Source of the DNA: Streptomyces sp. CB00455
Lineage (GTDB): Bacteria > Actinomycetota > Actinomycetes > Streptomycetales > Streptomycetaceae
Assembly (NCBI RefSeq): GCF_001905445.1
Contig: NZ_LIVQ01000001.1
Span: forward strand, 1 to 64,000
Direction: 5' to 3'
Length of the DNA: 64,000 nt
This document shows positions 8,674 through 16,640 of this stretch, piece by piece; positions within the stretch are counted from its first letter, which is position 1, and the number at the start of each line of letters is the position of its first letter. A model generated the notes under the pieces. It did no database searches. It saw nothing but the letters and a program-made list of their open reading frames with translations, and was not told the origin of the DNA. The position numbers and the translations under genes are program-made.

Positions 8674-9132
8674 TCAGCAGGTGATGGTGACCTCGTGGAC
8701 CACCGGGTTGGCGGGACGGGGGAACGAGGCCGCGCCGAAGGTGCCGCGAATGGTCGAGCCGCACGGGGCGGTGGTGACCAGGCCGTGCACCTCGAGGTTC
8801 GACGAGGTGAAGATGACCGACTTGGTCTGGGTGCTGGGCGCGGTGCCGCTGCCGAGGACCTCTGCGGACAGGGTCGTGATCAGTTCCTTCGGGGCGGGCG
8901 CCGGGCTGCCCTGGGAGGGCGGACCGGCGAAGCCGACCGTGCCGTAGAACTCGACGGTGTTACCGGTGACCGCGGCACACACCCGCGTGGACAGGCCTGC
9001 CTGGAGACCTGAGCGGCCGCAGGAGGTGACGGTCGCGACGCTGTCGGCCGACTGCGCGGTGGCGCCGGCCGGGGTGATCGCGACAACGGCCAGACCTGCG
9101 GTGCCTGCGGCGAGCAGAGCTAAGCGGTTCAT
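8674..9132 (-). CDS. Secreted protein with four cysteines
   Basis: A 152-aa product from ATG 9132 (AAGGAGGG 7 nt upstream). It has a Sec signal peptide (MNRLALLAAGTAGLAVVAI, cleavage near ATAQS) and a mature domain with four Cys (TSCGRSG, RVCAAV, APCGST, terminal ITC) that probably form two disulfides. The chain ends exactly at the last Cys. No family assigned; likely an exported small beta protein. An inverted repeat lies 56 bp upstream of the start. Confidence 0.75.
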   Translation of the reverse strand: MNRLALLAAGTAGLAVVAITPAGATAQSADSVATVTSCGRSGLQAGLSTRVCAAVTGNTVEFYGTVGFAGPPSQGSPAPAPKELITTLSAEVLGSGTAPSTQTKSVIFTSSNLEVHGLVTTAPCGSTIRGTFGAASFPRPANPVVHEVTITC

Positions 9133-9187
9133 GGGTGGCCCTCCTTGAGATGAAGCACCGTCCAGGGATCCCCGGACAGTGGGTATG

Positions 9188-9207
9188 ACATGTGATATTT
9201 CACATGT
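9188..9207. promoter_or_regulatory. AT-rich 8-4-8 inverted repeat, possible operator
   Basis: ACATGTGA and TCACATGT flank a 4-nt TATT centre, in an unusually AT-rich patch upstream of the secreted protein gene. The geometry suits a dimeric repressor or activator site; the binding protein is unknown. Confidence 0.4.
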
Positions 9208-9239
9208 GATCAAAATGCAAGTTGATCAAGGCCTGAACT

Positions 9240-9480
9240 CGTCCCGTCCGCCCCGTGGCCATCTCGCCCGTGCCCACAGCGACTTGGGCCCGCACCCCCA
9301 GTTGCGCCAGTGTCGGCGCCCCTTTCCCGCCCGGATGTGGGAGCCGTCCACGCAGGCTCTGGACCCATCGAGCCAGCCGACCGCGTTCAGCTCGGCCGGC
9401 AGGATGCGGCGCAGTCGCCCACCGACCTTCACCACAGGCTCCTGCGGCTCGGCGTACCTCACGACCCCTGGAAGAAGCCC
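9240..9480 (-). pseudogene. IS5-like transposase fragment
   Basis: The minus strand reads RLRRILPAELNAVGWLDGSR followed by ACVDGSHIRAGKG, the region around the first catalytic Asp of IS5-type transposases (AELNAAGxLDWSRACVDGSHVRALKG). A frameshift follows HIRA and no further conserved block is readable. Confidence 0.6.
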
Positions 9481-9595
9481 ACACGGCCCCTTCCGGCCGA
9501 AAGGTGCAGCGTGCCGTACTCGACCATGGCTGGTTGTGCGTGGCCCCCACGCGCGCGTGGTTGACGGTTCATCAGATTGGCCTGACAGTGCCCTC

Positions 9596-11464
9596 ATGAT
9601 GACCCAGGCGATGCGCGAGCCGCATGTTTCCGGTCGATGGGCGTGGGGTGCGGTGCTCGCCGTACTCACCACATCCTCTCTGTTCGCGGGAGTCCCAGCG
9701 CATGCCGCCGAGGCGCCGACGTACGACGCGCGGGCGGTCGAAGTGAGTGTCAGCGGCACGCACTTCTTCGACGGCTACGGACGTGAGGTCGTGCTGCGCG
9801 GGTTCAACGTCTCCGGCGAGACCAAACTCGCCGAGAACGGCGGCCTGCCCTTCGCGAGTGTCGAGGACGCGCGGAAGTCGGCCCGGGCCATGCGCGAACT
9901 GGGCGGAGCGAACTCCGTCCGCTTCCTCCTGTCATGGACGGCGGCCGAACCCGTGCGCGGGCAGGTGGACGAGGTCTATCTGAGCCGGGTGACGGCGCAG
10001 ATAAGGGAGTTCCTGGCCGTGGGGCTGCGCGTGTATCCCGATTTCCACCAGGATCTCTTCTCGCGCTACGTCTTCGACAAGGACAGCTGGTACTCGGGCG
10101 ACGGCGCACCGCGCTGGGTGGTCCAAGCGGGCGCCTACCCGCGGGAGTCCTGTGGAATCTGCGCCCACTGGGGGCAGAACATCACCCAGAACCAGACGGT
10201 CAAGAGCGCCATGCGCGACTTCTGGGCCGACCGGAACGGCATCCAGGAAGCCTTCCTCGACACCGCCCAGGCGACCATGGCGTACCTCGCGGGTCATCTG
10301 GACGGGGCGGAGTTCGCGGGGATCGCCGGCTTCGACCCCTACAACGAGCCCTACGCAGGCCAGTACGCGAGCGGCGAGGACGGCGCCGCCTGGGAGCAGG
10401 GCCGCCTCTGGCCGTTCTACGAGAGGTTCCGGGCGCGCATGGACGCGGCGGGCTGGCTGGACAAGCCTGCCCTCGTCGAACCGAACATGTTCTGGAACTC
10501 CAACCTCTCCTTCATGAAACAGACCGGTGGCCTCGCCGGCGTCGGAACCCTGGGGCCGCGGTACGTGTTCAACACGCACTTCTACGACCAGGCACGGATG
10601 TCGGGCTTCTTCAACCTCTCCAAGGCCAAGGACGGCGAGTACACCGCAGACTTCAACTCCGTACGCAACCGGTCCACCGCCCTCAATGCCCCCGCCATCG
10701 TCAGCGAGTTCGGCCATCCACTGACCGGCACGTCTTCCGACAAGGCCCCGTCCGTCGTCAAGGGCCAGTACCAGGCGCTCGACAGCGGCCTCGGCGGCCG
10801 CACCTGGTGGCAGAACCCGGCCGCCGCCGGACCCGTCCTGTCCGCGACCCAGTGGCAGTGGGACATCTACAGCGGCCGCCATCACGAGGCGATGAACGAC
10901 AACCCGAACAAGATCCGCACCACGGGCGATGCCTGGAATGACGAGGACCTGTCCGCCGTACGCCTCGACGACAGCGGCACCCCTGTGCTCCGTCAGGACG
11001 CGCGACTCCTGGACCGGCTGTACCCGAGCGCGGTCGCCGGGCATACGCTCGCGTTCCTCTACGAGGACCGCTCACGCGACGCGGGCACCACCACGACCTG
11101 GAGTCAGATACCCGGCAGCATGCCGGAATCGGCACGTCTCACCGGCTCGGGGCTGCCGTACGGCGTGCTGGTGTGGCGTGGTGGCAGCGCAAGCGCGCCG
11201 ACGGAGCTGCACTTGCCGGCCGGGTTCGATCCCGCCACGACCACGGTCATCTCGGACCTCGGAACGGTCACCGGCCCCGGAACCACCGGAGCCATTGCCA
11301 TCGTCCCCGAGCCCGGCGGTACGAACGCTCGCCGCATCCTCCTGTTCGGTGCCTCGGAAGGACTGCACTTCGCGCTGATCAGCGCCGCCCCGGCGACGGC
11401 CGAGCAGCGCTCGGTCGTACAGAAGGAAGTCGTCCGATGGGCGGCGGGCGCCGGCCTCGGGTGA
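9596..11464 (+). CDS. Secreted glycoside hydrolase family 5 (endoglycoceramidase/cellulase-like)
   Basis: A 622-aa exported enzyme. A signal peptide (WAWGAVLAVLTTSSLFAG, cleavage near AHAAEA) precedes a GH5 TIM-barrel. FDPYNEPY holds the predicted acid/base Glu251 and IVSEFGHP the nucleophile Glu371; NGGLPFAS and TWWQNP are further barrel segments. A C-terminal beta domain (about 480-600) resembles the one in endoglycoceramidase-type GH5 enzymes. Family knowledge suggests hydrolysis of a beta-glycosidic bond in glycolipid or beta-glucan; the exact substrate is not evident. Starts ATG 9596 and 9599 are adjacent and the ribosome binding site is weak. It is monocistronic and converges on the NRPS operon. 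Confidence 0.82.
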   Translation: MMTQAMREPHVSGRWAWGAVLAVLTTSSLFAGVPAHAAEAPTYDARAVEVSVSGTHFFDGYGREVVLRGFNVSGETKLAENGGLPFASVEDARKSARAMRELGGANSVRFLLSWTAAEPVRGQVDEVYLSRVTAQIREFLAVGLRVYPDFHQDLFSRYVFDKDSWYSGDGAPRWVVQAGAYPRESCGICAHWGQNITQNQTVKSAMRDFWADRNGIQEAFLDTAQATMAYLAGHLDGAEFAGIAGFDPYNEPYAGQYASGEDGAAWEQGRLWPFYERFRARMDAAGWLDKPALVEPNMFWNSNLSFMKQTGGLAGVGTLGPRYVFNTHFYDQARMSGFFNLSKAKDGEYTADFNSVRNRSTALNAPAIVSEFGHPLTGTSSDKAPSVVKGQYQALDSGLGGRTWWQNPAAAGPVLSATQWQWDIYSGRHHEAMNDNPNKIRTTGDAWNDEDLSAVRLDDSGTPVLRQDARLLDRLYPSAVAGHTLAFLYEDRSRDAGTTTTWSQIPGSMPESARLTGSGLPYGVLVWRGGSASAPTELHLPAGFDPATTTVISDLGTVTGPGTTGAIAIVPEPGGTNARRILLFGASEGLHFALISAAPATAEQRSVVQKEVVRWAAGAGLG

Positions 11465-11691
11465 AACTGGTTGTCCGGATCCCGCCAAGCCGCGGCGCGG
11501 TCGCGGCCACGAGACGCCCGACCGTGGTGGAGGCAGGGCCGTCCTTCCGGGAGGTGTTCTCGCCGAGACTGGCCAGGTGCGCGCCGAGAAGGCCGGTGCC
11601 GCCCTGGTCACGGATCCGGTCCATGCGGTGGGCGGTTCGCGCCGGCCGGTGCATCCGGCTCGCGAACAAGCGGTGCGGGTCGGGCGGGCGG

Positions 11692-11738
11692 ATGCCGGCC
11701 GGCCCGGAACCCCTCGGGGGTTCCGGGCCGGCCGGCAT
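11692..11738. terminator. Bidirectional terminator between GH5 gene and NRPS operon
   Basis: A perfect 22-bp inverted repeat (11692-11713 and 11717-11738) with a 3-nt loop lies 10 nt beyond the last NRPS stop codon. It can serve the leftward NRPS operon and the rightward glycosidase gene. Confidence 0.8.
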
Positions 11739-11748
11739 GGCCAGGGGG

Positions 11749-14700
11749 TCAGGCGGCGCCGGGGGTCATGCCGCCGATCATCTCGGCCAGCACGGTCCGC
11801 CGGTCCTCTCCCGGCCGTGCCCGCAGGGGGCGCGCCAGGCGGGCGGCGTCGTAGTGCCAGCGGTGATCGAGGTCCCGGGGGACGTCGTCGCCCTCGCGGA
11901 GGTCGGCGTGGGTGTCGAGCAGTTCCGTGAGGTCGAGGGCCAGGTCACGCCAGGACACGTGGCCGCTGGACGCGTTGGCGACCCCGTGGACGGGACGGTC
12001 CAGGCTCGCGGTCACCGCGCGGGCCAGCGCAGCCGCGTGCACCCACGCCACTCCGTACCAGGGGTGTCCGCCGGTACCGGGCCGCGGCAGTTCGATCGGC
12101 CGTCCCTCACGGGCGCACTGGTAGAGCGTGCCGAGGGCGCCCCAGCGCAGCTGTTCGCGCAGCCGGTCGTGCGCGCCCCACACGATCGGTGACCGTACGG
12201 CGCTCGCTCCGCCGCGTCCCTCGGTGCCCGCGGCGCGCAGCAGCAGGGCCTCGCAGTCGAGTTTCGCCCTGCCGTACGGGCTGACGGGCTCGTGGGGCGG
12301 CGCCTCCTCCGCGACCCGGTCCGTGTCGGGGCGCCCGTAGGCGTCGACGCTGCTGACGAAGACGAACGGTCCCCGGCGCCAGGCGTCGACGATCGTATCC
12401 ATGGCCGCCAGGTCCACGTCGTGCCGGGTGAAGGTGCAGGCGGAGTGGACGATGGCGTCGGCGCGCGCGACGGCGTCCCGCAGCCCGGCCAGGTCGGAGA
12501 GGTCACCCTCGATGACGTCGACGCCCTCGCCGGCGATCAGGTGGGCGGACTCGGGCCGGGCCAGCGCCAGCACAGGGCGACCCTGTGCGGCCAGTTCGCG
12601 TACGACGAACGCGCCGACCCCGCCCGTCGCGCCGGTGACCAGGACCGTGCCCGGGCGGATGTCCCGGGAGCGGGGCGCCGGCCTGCTCGCGGCCTTCGCG
12701 GCGCTCTGCCGTGCCGCGCGTTCGTCGAGGAGCGCGGTCAGCGCCCGGGGCGTACGGGCCTGGAGGACGTCGAGGCCCGTGAGGGGCAGACCGAGGTCCG
12801 TACGGAGCCGTTCGGCGAGCTGTACGGCCTTCAGGGAGTGGCCACCGAGAGCGAAGAAGTCGTCGTCGGGCGAGGGGAGGACACCGAGCACGGCGGCGAA
12901 GGCCTCCGTGACCGCTTCGGCCCGGGGGCCGGACGGGGCGCTCGGAGTGGACGACCCGGGCAGCCGGCCGTGGTCGAGGGAACCGGCGGCCGGGCGCGGA
13001 AGCGCGTCGAGCAGGGTGACCGTGGCCGGCACGGACTCGGCTGCGAGCGACCGGCGCAGCAGGCCGAGCAGTTCGTGACCGGAGGGGCCTACGCTGTCGT
13101 GCAGGACGGCGTAGGCCACGGGCGGCCCCTGGGCGGGCCGGACCACCGTGGCGTCGGCGACCTGCGGGTGGGCGCGCAAGGCTCGCGCGGCCGGGTGGCC
13201 GTCGCCCTCCGGGTCGTCGCCGTCCGCTCCCCCGCCATCCGAGCCGTCACCGTGGTCCGGGTCGGCGGCGTGTCCCGGGTCGGCGGCGTGGTTCGGGTCG
13301 GCCTGGGGCATGTGGTCCAGGGTGAGTTCCGGGTCGGCGGCCACCGCGTGGAGCAGGGCCGCGTAGTCCCGTACGGCCGCCTCCGCCACGGTGTCGTCCA
13401 GCGAGTTCCCGTCGTACTGGACGCAAGCCACCGGCTGCGCGGCATCGCCCAGGCCCAGGCCGTAGGACAGCGTGAACTTCGCGCCGTCGGTGGGTACGTC
13501 GACGTACTCGGCCGACGTACCCGGCAGGCGCAGGACCGTCGGCTCGCCGAGGACGTCGGAGGTGACGCGGACCAGCGCGGTGCCGTCGGCGCCGCGTGCC
13601 CCGGCGCCGAGGCGTTCGAGGACCAGGTCGAAGGGGATGTGCCGGTGGCTCTGGGCTTCGAGGAGTGCGGCGCGTACCCGGTCCAGCAGTTGGACGAAGG
13701 TCGGGTCGCCGGAGACGTCGACTCGTACGGGCAGGGTGTTGACGCACAGGCCGACGAGGCCGCGCATGGCGGTTCCGCTGCGGTGGGTGCCCGCGACGCC
13801 GATGATCAGGTCGTCGTCGCCGGTGAGGCGGTGCAGTGCGGCGAAGGCCGCGGTGAGCGACACCGCGAAGAGCGTGGCGTTGCGCTCCGCGCCCAGCGCC
13901 CGCAGGGCGTCGGGCACGGCGGGCGCGAGGGGCACGGTGCGCATGGCCGCGGGCCGGAGCGCGGTGGGCGGCGCGGCCGCCGCCGGTCGGGGCAGGCGCG
14001 GGGGCGCCGCGTCGGCCAGCAGGTCGCTCCAGCGGTCCAGTTCCGCCGCGTGGCCGGTCAGGGCGTCGTGCTCGCGGCGGGCGTGGTCGGCGTACCGGGG
14101 CGGTGCGGCGAGGGTGTGCCGGCCCGTCCCGTCGGTGGCGGCCGTGTAGAGGACGGCGAGTTCGGCGGCCACCGTCTCCAGTGACGCGCCGTCCACAGCG
14201 ATGTGGTGGAACGTCAGGAGGAGGGTGTGGTCCTGCGGGCCGTGGCGCAGGACGAGGGCCCGTACGGCCTCGCCGGCCGTGAGGTCGAACGGCCGGGCCG
14301 ACTCGCGCCGCAGCAGCCCGGGGGCGTGCGTCGCGTCGGTGTCGACGACGGGTACGGGGACCGTCCGCGGCGCGGGCAGCACCTCCTGGCAGGGCTCGCC
14401 CGCGCGCTCCGTGTAGCGGGTGCGGAGAATGCCGTGCCGGGCGACCAGCGAGGTGAGGGCGCCGGTGAACGCGGCCACGTCGAACGGGCCGCGCACCCGG
14501 GTGGCGAACGGTACGTGGTACGAATCGCCCGCGCCGCCGAGCCGCTCCATCAGCCACATGCGGCGCTGGGCGCGGGAGAGGGGGACGCTTGTGTCCTGCG
14601 GGGCGGTACCGGAGGCGTGGCCGGTGTCCCGCGGTACGGGGCCCGTCGCGCCGGCGGGTTCGGCCGTCACACGTCGGGCGTTTTTGGCGCGAGCCCGGCG

Positions 14701-14763
14701 CAGCAGTTCCCGCTGGAGGTGCTGTTGGCGCTCGCGGGCCGCGGAGTCGGCGTCAGTGGACAT
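11749..14763 (-). CDS. NRPS terminal protein: condensation-adenylation remnant-carrier-reductase
   Basis: A 1004-aa protein. After a helical N-terminal tail, a condensation domain (about 60-480) has an intact active site FHHIAVDGAS near residue 186. Residues about 525-605 resemble only the small C-terminal adenylation subdomain (AHPQVADATVV, LLDALPRPAAGSLDHGRLP); the core with the ATP-binding motifs is absent. A carrier domain (DDDFFALGGHSLKAV, Ser near 640) follows. From about 700 comes an NAD(P)-binding domain (VLVTGATGGVGAFVV, FVSSVDAYG, SPYGRAKLDCE with the YxxxK pair) that looks more like an extended SDR/epimerase than a classical NRPS reductase. It probably releases the product reductively. 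Its carrier must be loaded by another adenylation protein. Overlaps the preceding gene by 11 bp. Confidence 0.85.
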   Translation of the reverse strand: MSTDADSAARERQQHLQRELLRRARAKNARRVTAEPAGATGPVPRDTGHASGTAPQDTSVPLSRAQRRMWLMERLGGAGDSYHVPFATRVRGPFDVAAFTGALTSLVARHGILRTRYTERAGEPCQEVLPAPRTVPVPVVDTDATHAPGLLRRESARPFDLTAGEAVRALVLRHGPQDHTLLLTFHHIAVDGASLETVAAELAVLYTAATDGTGRHTLAAPPRYADHARREHDALTGHAAELDRWSDLLADAAPPRLPRPAAAAPPTALRPAAMRTVPLAPAVPDALRALGAERNATLFAVSLTAAFAALHRLTGDDDLIIGVAGTHRSGTAMRGLVGLCVNTLPVRVDVSGDPTFVQLLDRVRAALLEAQSHRHIPFDLVLERLGAGARGADGTALVRVTSDVLGEPTVLRLPGTSAEYVDVPTDGAKFTLSYGLGLGDAAQPVACVQYDGNSLDDTVAEAAVRDYAALLHAVAADPELTLDHMPQADPNHAADPGHAADPDHGDGSDGGGADGDDPEGDGHPAARALRAHPQVADATVVRPAQGPPVAYAVLHDSVGPSGHELLGLLRRSLAAESVPATVTLLDALPRPAAGSLDHGRLPGSSTPSAPSGPRAEAVTEAFAAVLGVLPSPDDDFFALGGHSLKAVQLAERLRTDLGLPLTGLDVLQARTPRALTALLDERAARQSAAKAASRPAPRSRDIRPGTVLVTGATGGVGAFVVRELAAQGRPVLALARPESAHLIAGEGVDVIEGDLSDLAGLRDAVARADAIVHSACTFTRHDVDLAAMDTIVDAWRRGPFVFVSSVDAYGRPDTDRVAEEAPPHEPVSPYGRAKLDCEALLLRAAGTEGRGGASAVRSPIVWGAHDRLREQLRWGALGTLYQCAREGRPIELPRPGTGGHPWYGVAWVHAAALARAVTASLDRPVHGVANASSGHVSWRDLALDLTELLDTHADLREGDDVPRDLDHRWHYDAARLARPLRARPGEDRRTVLAEMIGGMTPGAA

Positions 14764-16639
14764 CGCTGTGCTCCGAGGTCTCGGGGTGCAGGTCGCTGTG
14801 GGCGGCCAGGAGGGCGCGTTCGACCAGTTCGGCCTGCGCGGCGACGGTCGGGGCGGCGAAGAAGTCGGCGAGGGAGAGTTCCACGCCGAGTTCCTCGCGC
14901 AGGTCGTCGGTGACGGCGAGGGCGAGCAGGGAGTGGCCGCCGAGAGCGAGGAACTCGGCGTCGGCGCGGGTGACCTCGCTGCCCAGTTCCCGGCTCCACA
15001 CGTCGGCGACGGCCTGTTCCAGCGGGGTCATCGCCGGCGCCGGCGCTTCGGCCGGCCGGTTGTCGGCGGTGCGCGCGCGGGCGGTGAGCGCGCGTCGGTC
15101 GACCTTGCCGGCGGGGGTGAGGGGAAGCCGTTCCAGGACGGTGACCGCGTCGGGCACGAGGTGGGCGGGCAGGACACCGGTGAGCCGCTCGCGCAGCGCT
15201 CCGCCGGACACCACGAGGCCGGGCGCGGCGACGACGAACGCGACGAGGGACGCTTCGGGTGTGCCGGCACCGTCGACGGTGACGGCGGCGTCGTCCACGT
15301 CCGGCAGCTCGCGCAGAGCGTGTTCGACTTCGGCGGGTTCGATGCGGAAGCCGCGGACCTTCACCTGGTCGTCGTCGCGGCCGTGGAAGACGAGGATGCC
15401 GTCGGTCCGGCGGGAGACGATGTCGCCGGTGCGGTAGAGCCGGCCGGCGGCGGGGTGTTCGACGAACCGTTCGGCGGTGAGTTCGGGCAGGCCCGTGTAC
15501 CCGTGGGCGAGCCTGCTGCCGCCGATCCACAGTTCGCCCCGGTCGCCGTCGGCGACCGGTCGGCCGTCGACGTCCAGGACGTGCGCTGTGGCTCCGGCGA
15601 TGGGCCGGCCGATCGGTATCGGCGCCTCGCAGTCCTGCTCGGTGACCCGGTGGGCGGTGGCGAAGGTGGTCGTCTCGGTCGGCCCGTAGCCGTTGACGAG
15701 TTCCAGCCAGGGGAAGGCGGTGAGCACCTCACGGGCCTGTGGGGTGGCCATGGCCTCGCCGCCCACGACGACCGAGCGGAGCTGGGCGAAGACGCGCGAG
15801 CGGCGCGCGGCGAGCTGGTGGAAGAGAGCCGTGGTGAAGAACGCGACCGTCACGCCGTGTCGCTCGACGTGCCGGGCCAGGTCCTCCAGGGAGGGGCGCT
15901 GCTCGGTGCAGACGACGACTGCGGCGCCGTTGGCGAGCGCGACCCAGACCTCGAACGTCGAGGCGTCGAAGGTCATGGGCGAGTGGAACAGGACGCGGTC
16001 GCGGCCCGTGAGGGTGACGTAGTCGGGTGCGGTGACCAGCTCGGCGATCGCGCGGTGCGGCACGGCGACGCCCTTGGGGCGGCCGGTGGAGCCGGAGGTG
16101 AACATGATGAACGCCGGGCTGTCCGGGTCGGACTCGTCGAGCGGCCGGCCGCTCGTGAGCGGCTCCTCGGGCAGGGCGAGGACGGGTCCGGGGAGCCTGG
16201 CGGCCTCCAGCAGCTTCGCGTCGCCGACGGTGAGCGTCACCTCGGCGTCGGTGATCATCGCCTCGGTGCGCGGCCTGGGCTGGGCGGGATCGACCGGCAC
16301 GCACACCGCTCCGGCCAGCCACAGCCCGAGCTGGGCCACGACCGTGCGGGACGAGCGTGTTGTCAGCAACGCCACCCGGTCGCCGCGCACCACGTCGTGG
16401 TCGCGCAGGCGGGCCGCGAGGGCGTGGCCGGCCAGGAGGAGCCGGCCGTAGGTGAGGGTGGTGTCACCGTCCACGACGGCGAGGGCGGTCGGGGTGAGTT
16501 CGGCGTGCCGCGCGACGAGCTCCGGCAGGGTGGCTGCCCGGGCCGACGGCGGTACGGAGGTGGTGGTGCGGGCGGCGGGCGGCGGTACGGGCGTGCCGTT
16601 GTTCGCCGGGTCGACGGGCTGCAAGGTGGGGGGTGCCAT
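14753..16639 (-). CDS. NRPS adenylation-carrier didomain, possibly aliphatic amino acid
   Basis: A 628-aa protein starting at ATG 16639 (AAGGAG 6 nt upstream). Adenylation domain with A3 FTSGSTGRPKGVAVP (near residue 178), NGYGPTETTT, GELWIGG, YRTGDIVSRRTDG and the A10 lysine in PAGKVDRR; carrier domain with Ser near 561 (EFLALGGHSLLALAV). Reading the pocket positions by eye gives D-A-F-T-V-G-G-T-F-K, closest in character to Val/Ile-type codes; this is a manual estimate. There is no condensation domain, so it must hand its amino acid to a condensation domain on another protein. It lies 1 nt after the previous gene. Confidence 0.87.
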   Translation of the reverse strand: MAPPTLQPVDPANNGTPVPPPAARTTTSVPPSARAATLPELVARHAELTPTALAVVDGDTTLTYGRLLLAGHALAARLRDHDVVRGDRVALLTTRSSRTVVAQLGLWLAGAVCVPVDPAQPRPRTEAMITDAEVTLTVGDAKLLEAARLPGPVLALPEEPLTSGRPLDESDPDSPAFIMFTSGSTGRPKGVAVPHRAIAELVTAPDYVTLTGRDRVLFHSPMTFDASTFEVWVALANGAAVVVCTEQRPSLEDLARHVERHGVTVAFFTTALFHQLAARRSRVFAQLRSVVVGGEAMATPQAREVLTAFPWLELVNGYGPTETTTFATAHRVTEQDCEAPIPIGRPIAGATAHVLDVDGRPVADGDRGELWIGGSRLAHGYTGLPELTAERFVEHPAAGRLYRTGDIVSRRTDGILVFHGRDDDQVKVRGFRIEPAEVEHALRELPDVDDAAVTVDGAGTPEASLVAFVVAAPGLVVSGGALRERLTGVLPAHLVPDAVTVLERLPLTPAGKVDRRALTARARTADNRPAEAPAPAMTPLEQAVADVWSRELGSEVTRADAEFLALGGHSLLALAVTDDLREELGVELSLADFFAAPTVAAQAELVERALLAAHSDLHPETSEHSDVH

Positions 16640-16640
16640 G

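Noticed and set aside
12292..14184. Long plus-strand frame across the NRPS terminal gene
   Set aside because: It is the antisense of the condensation and carrier domains; no motif, and Gly/Arg/Val-rich composition typical of shadows.
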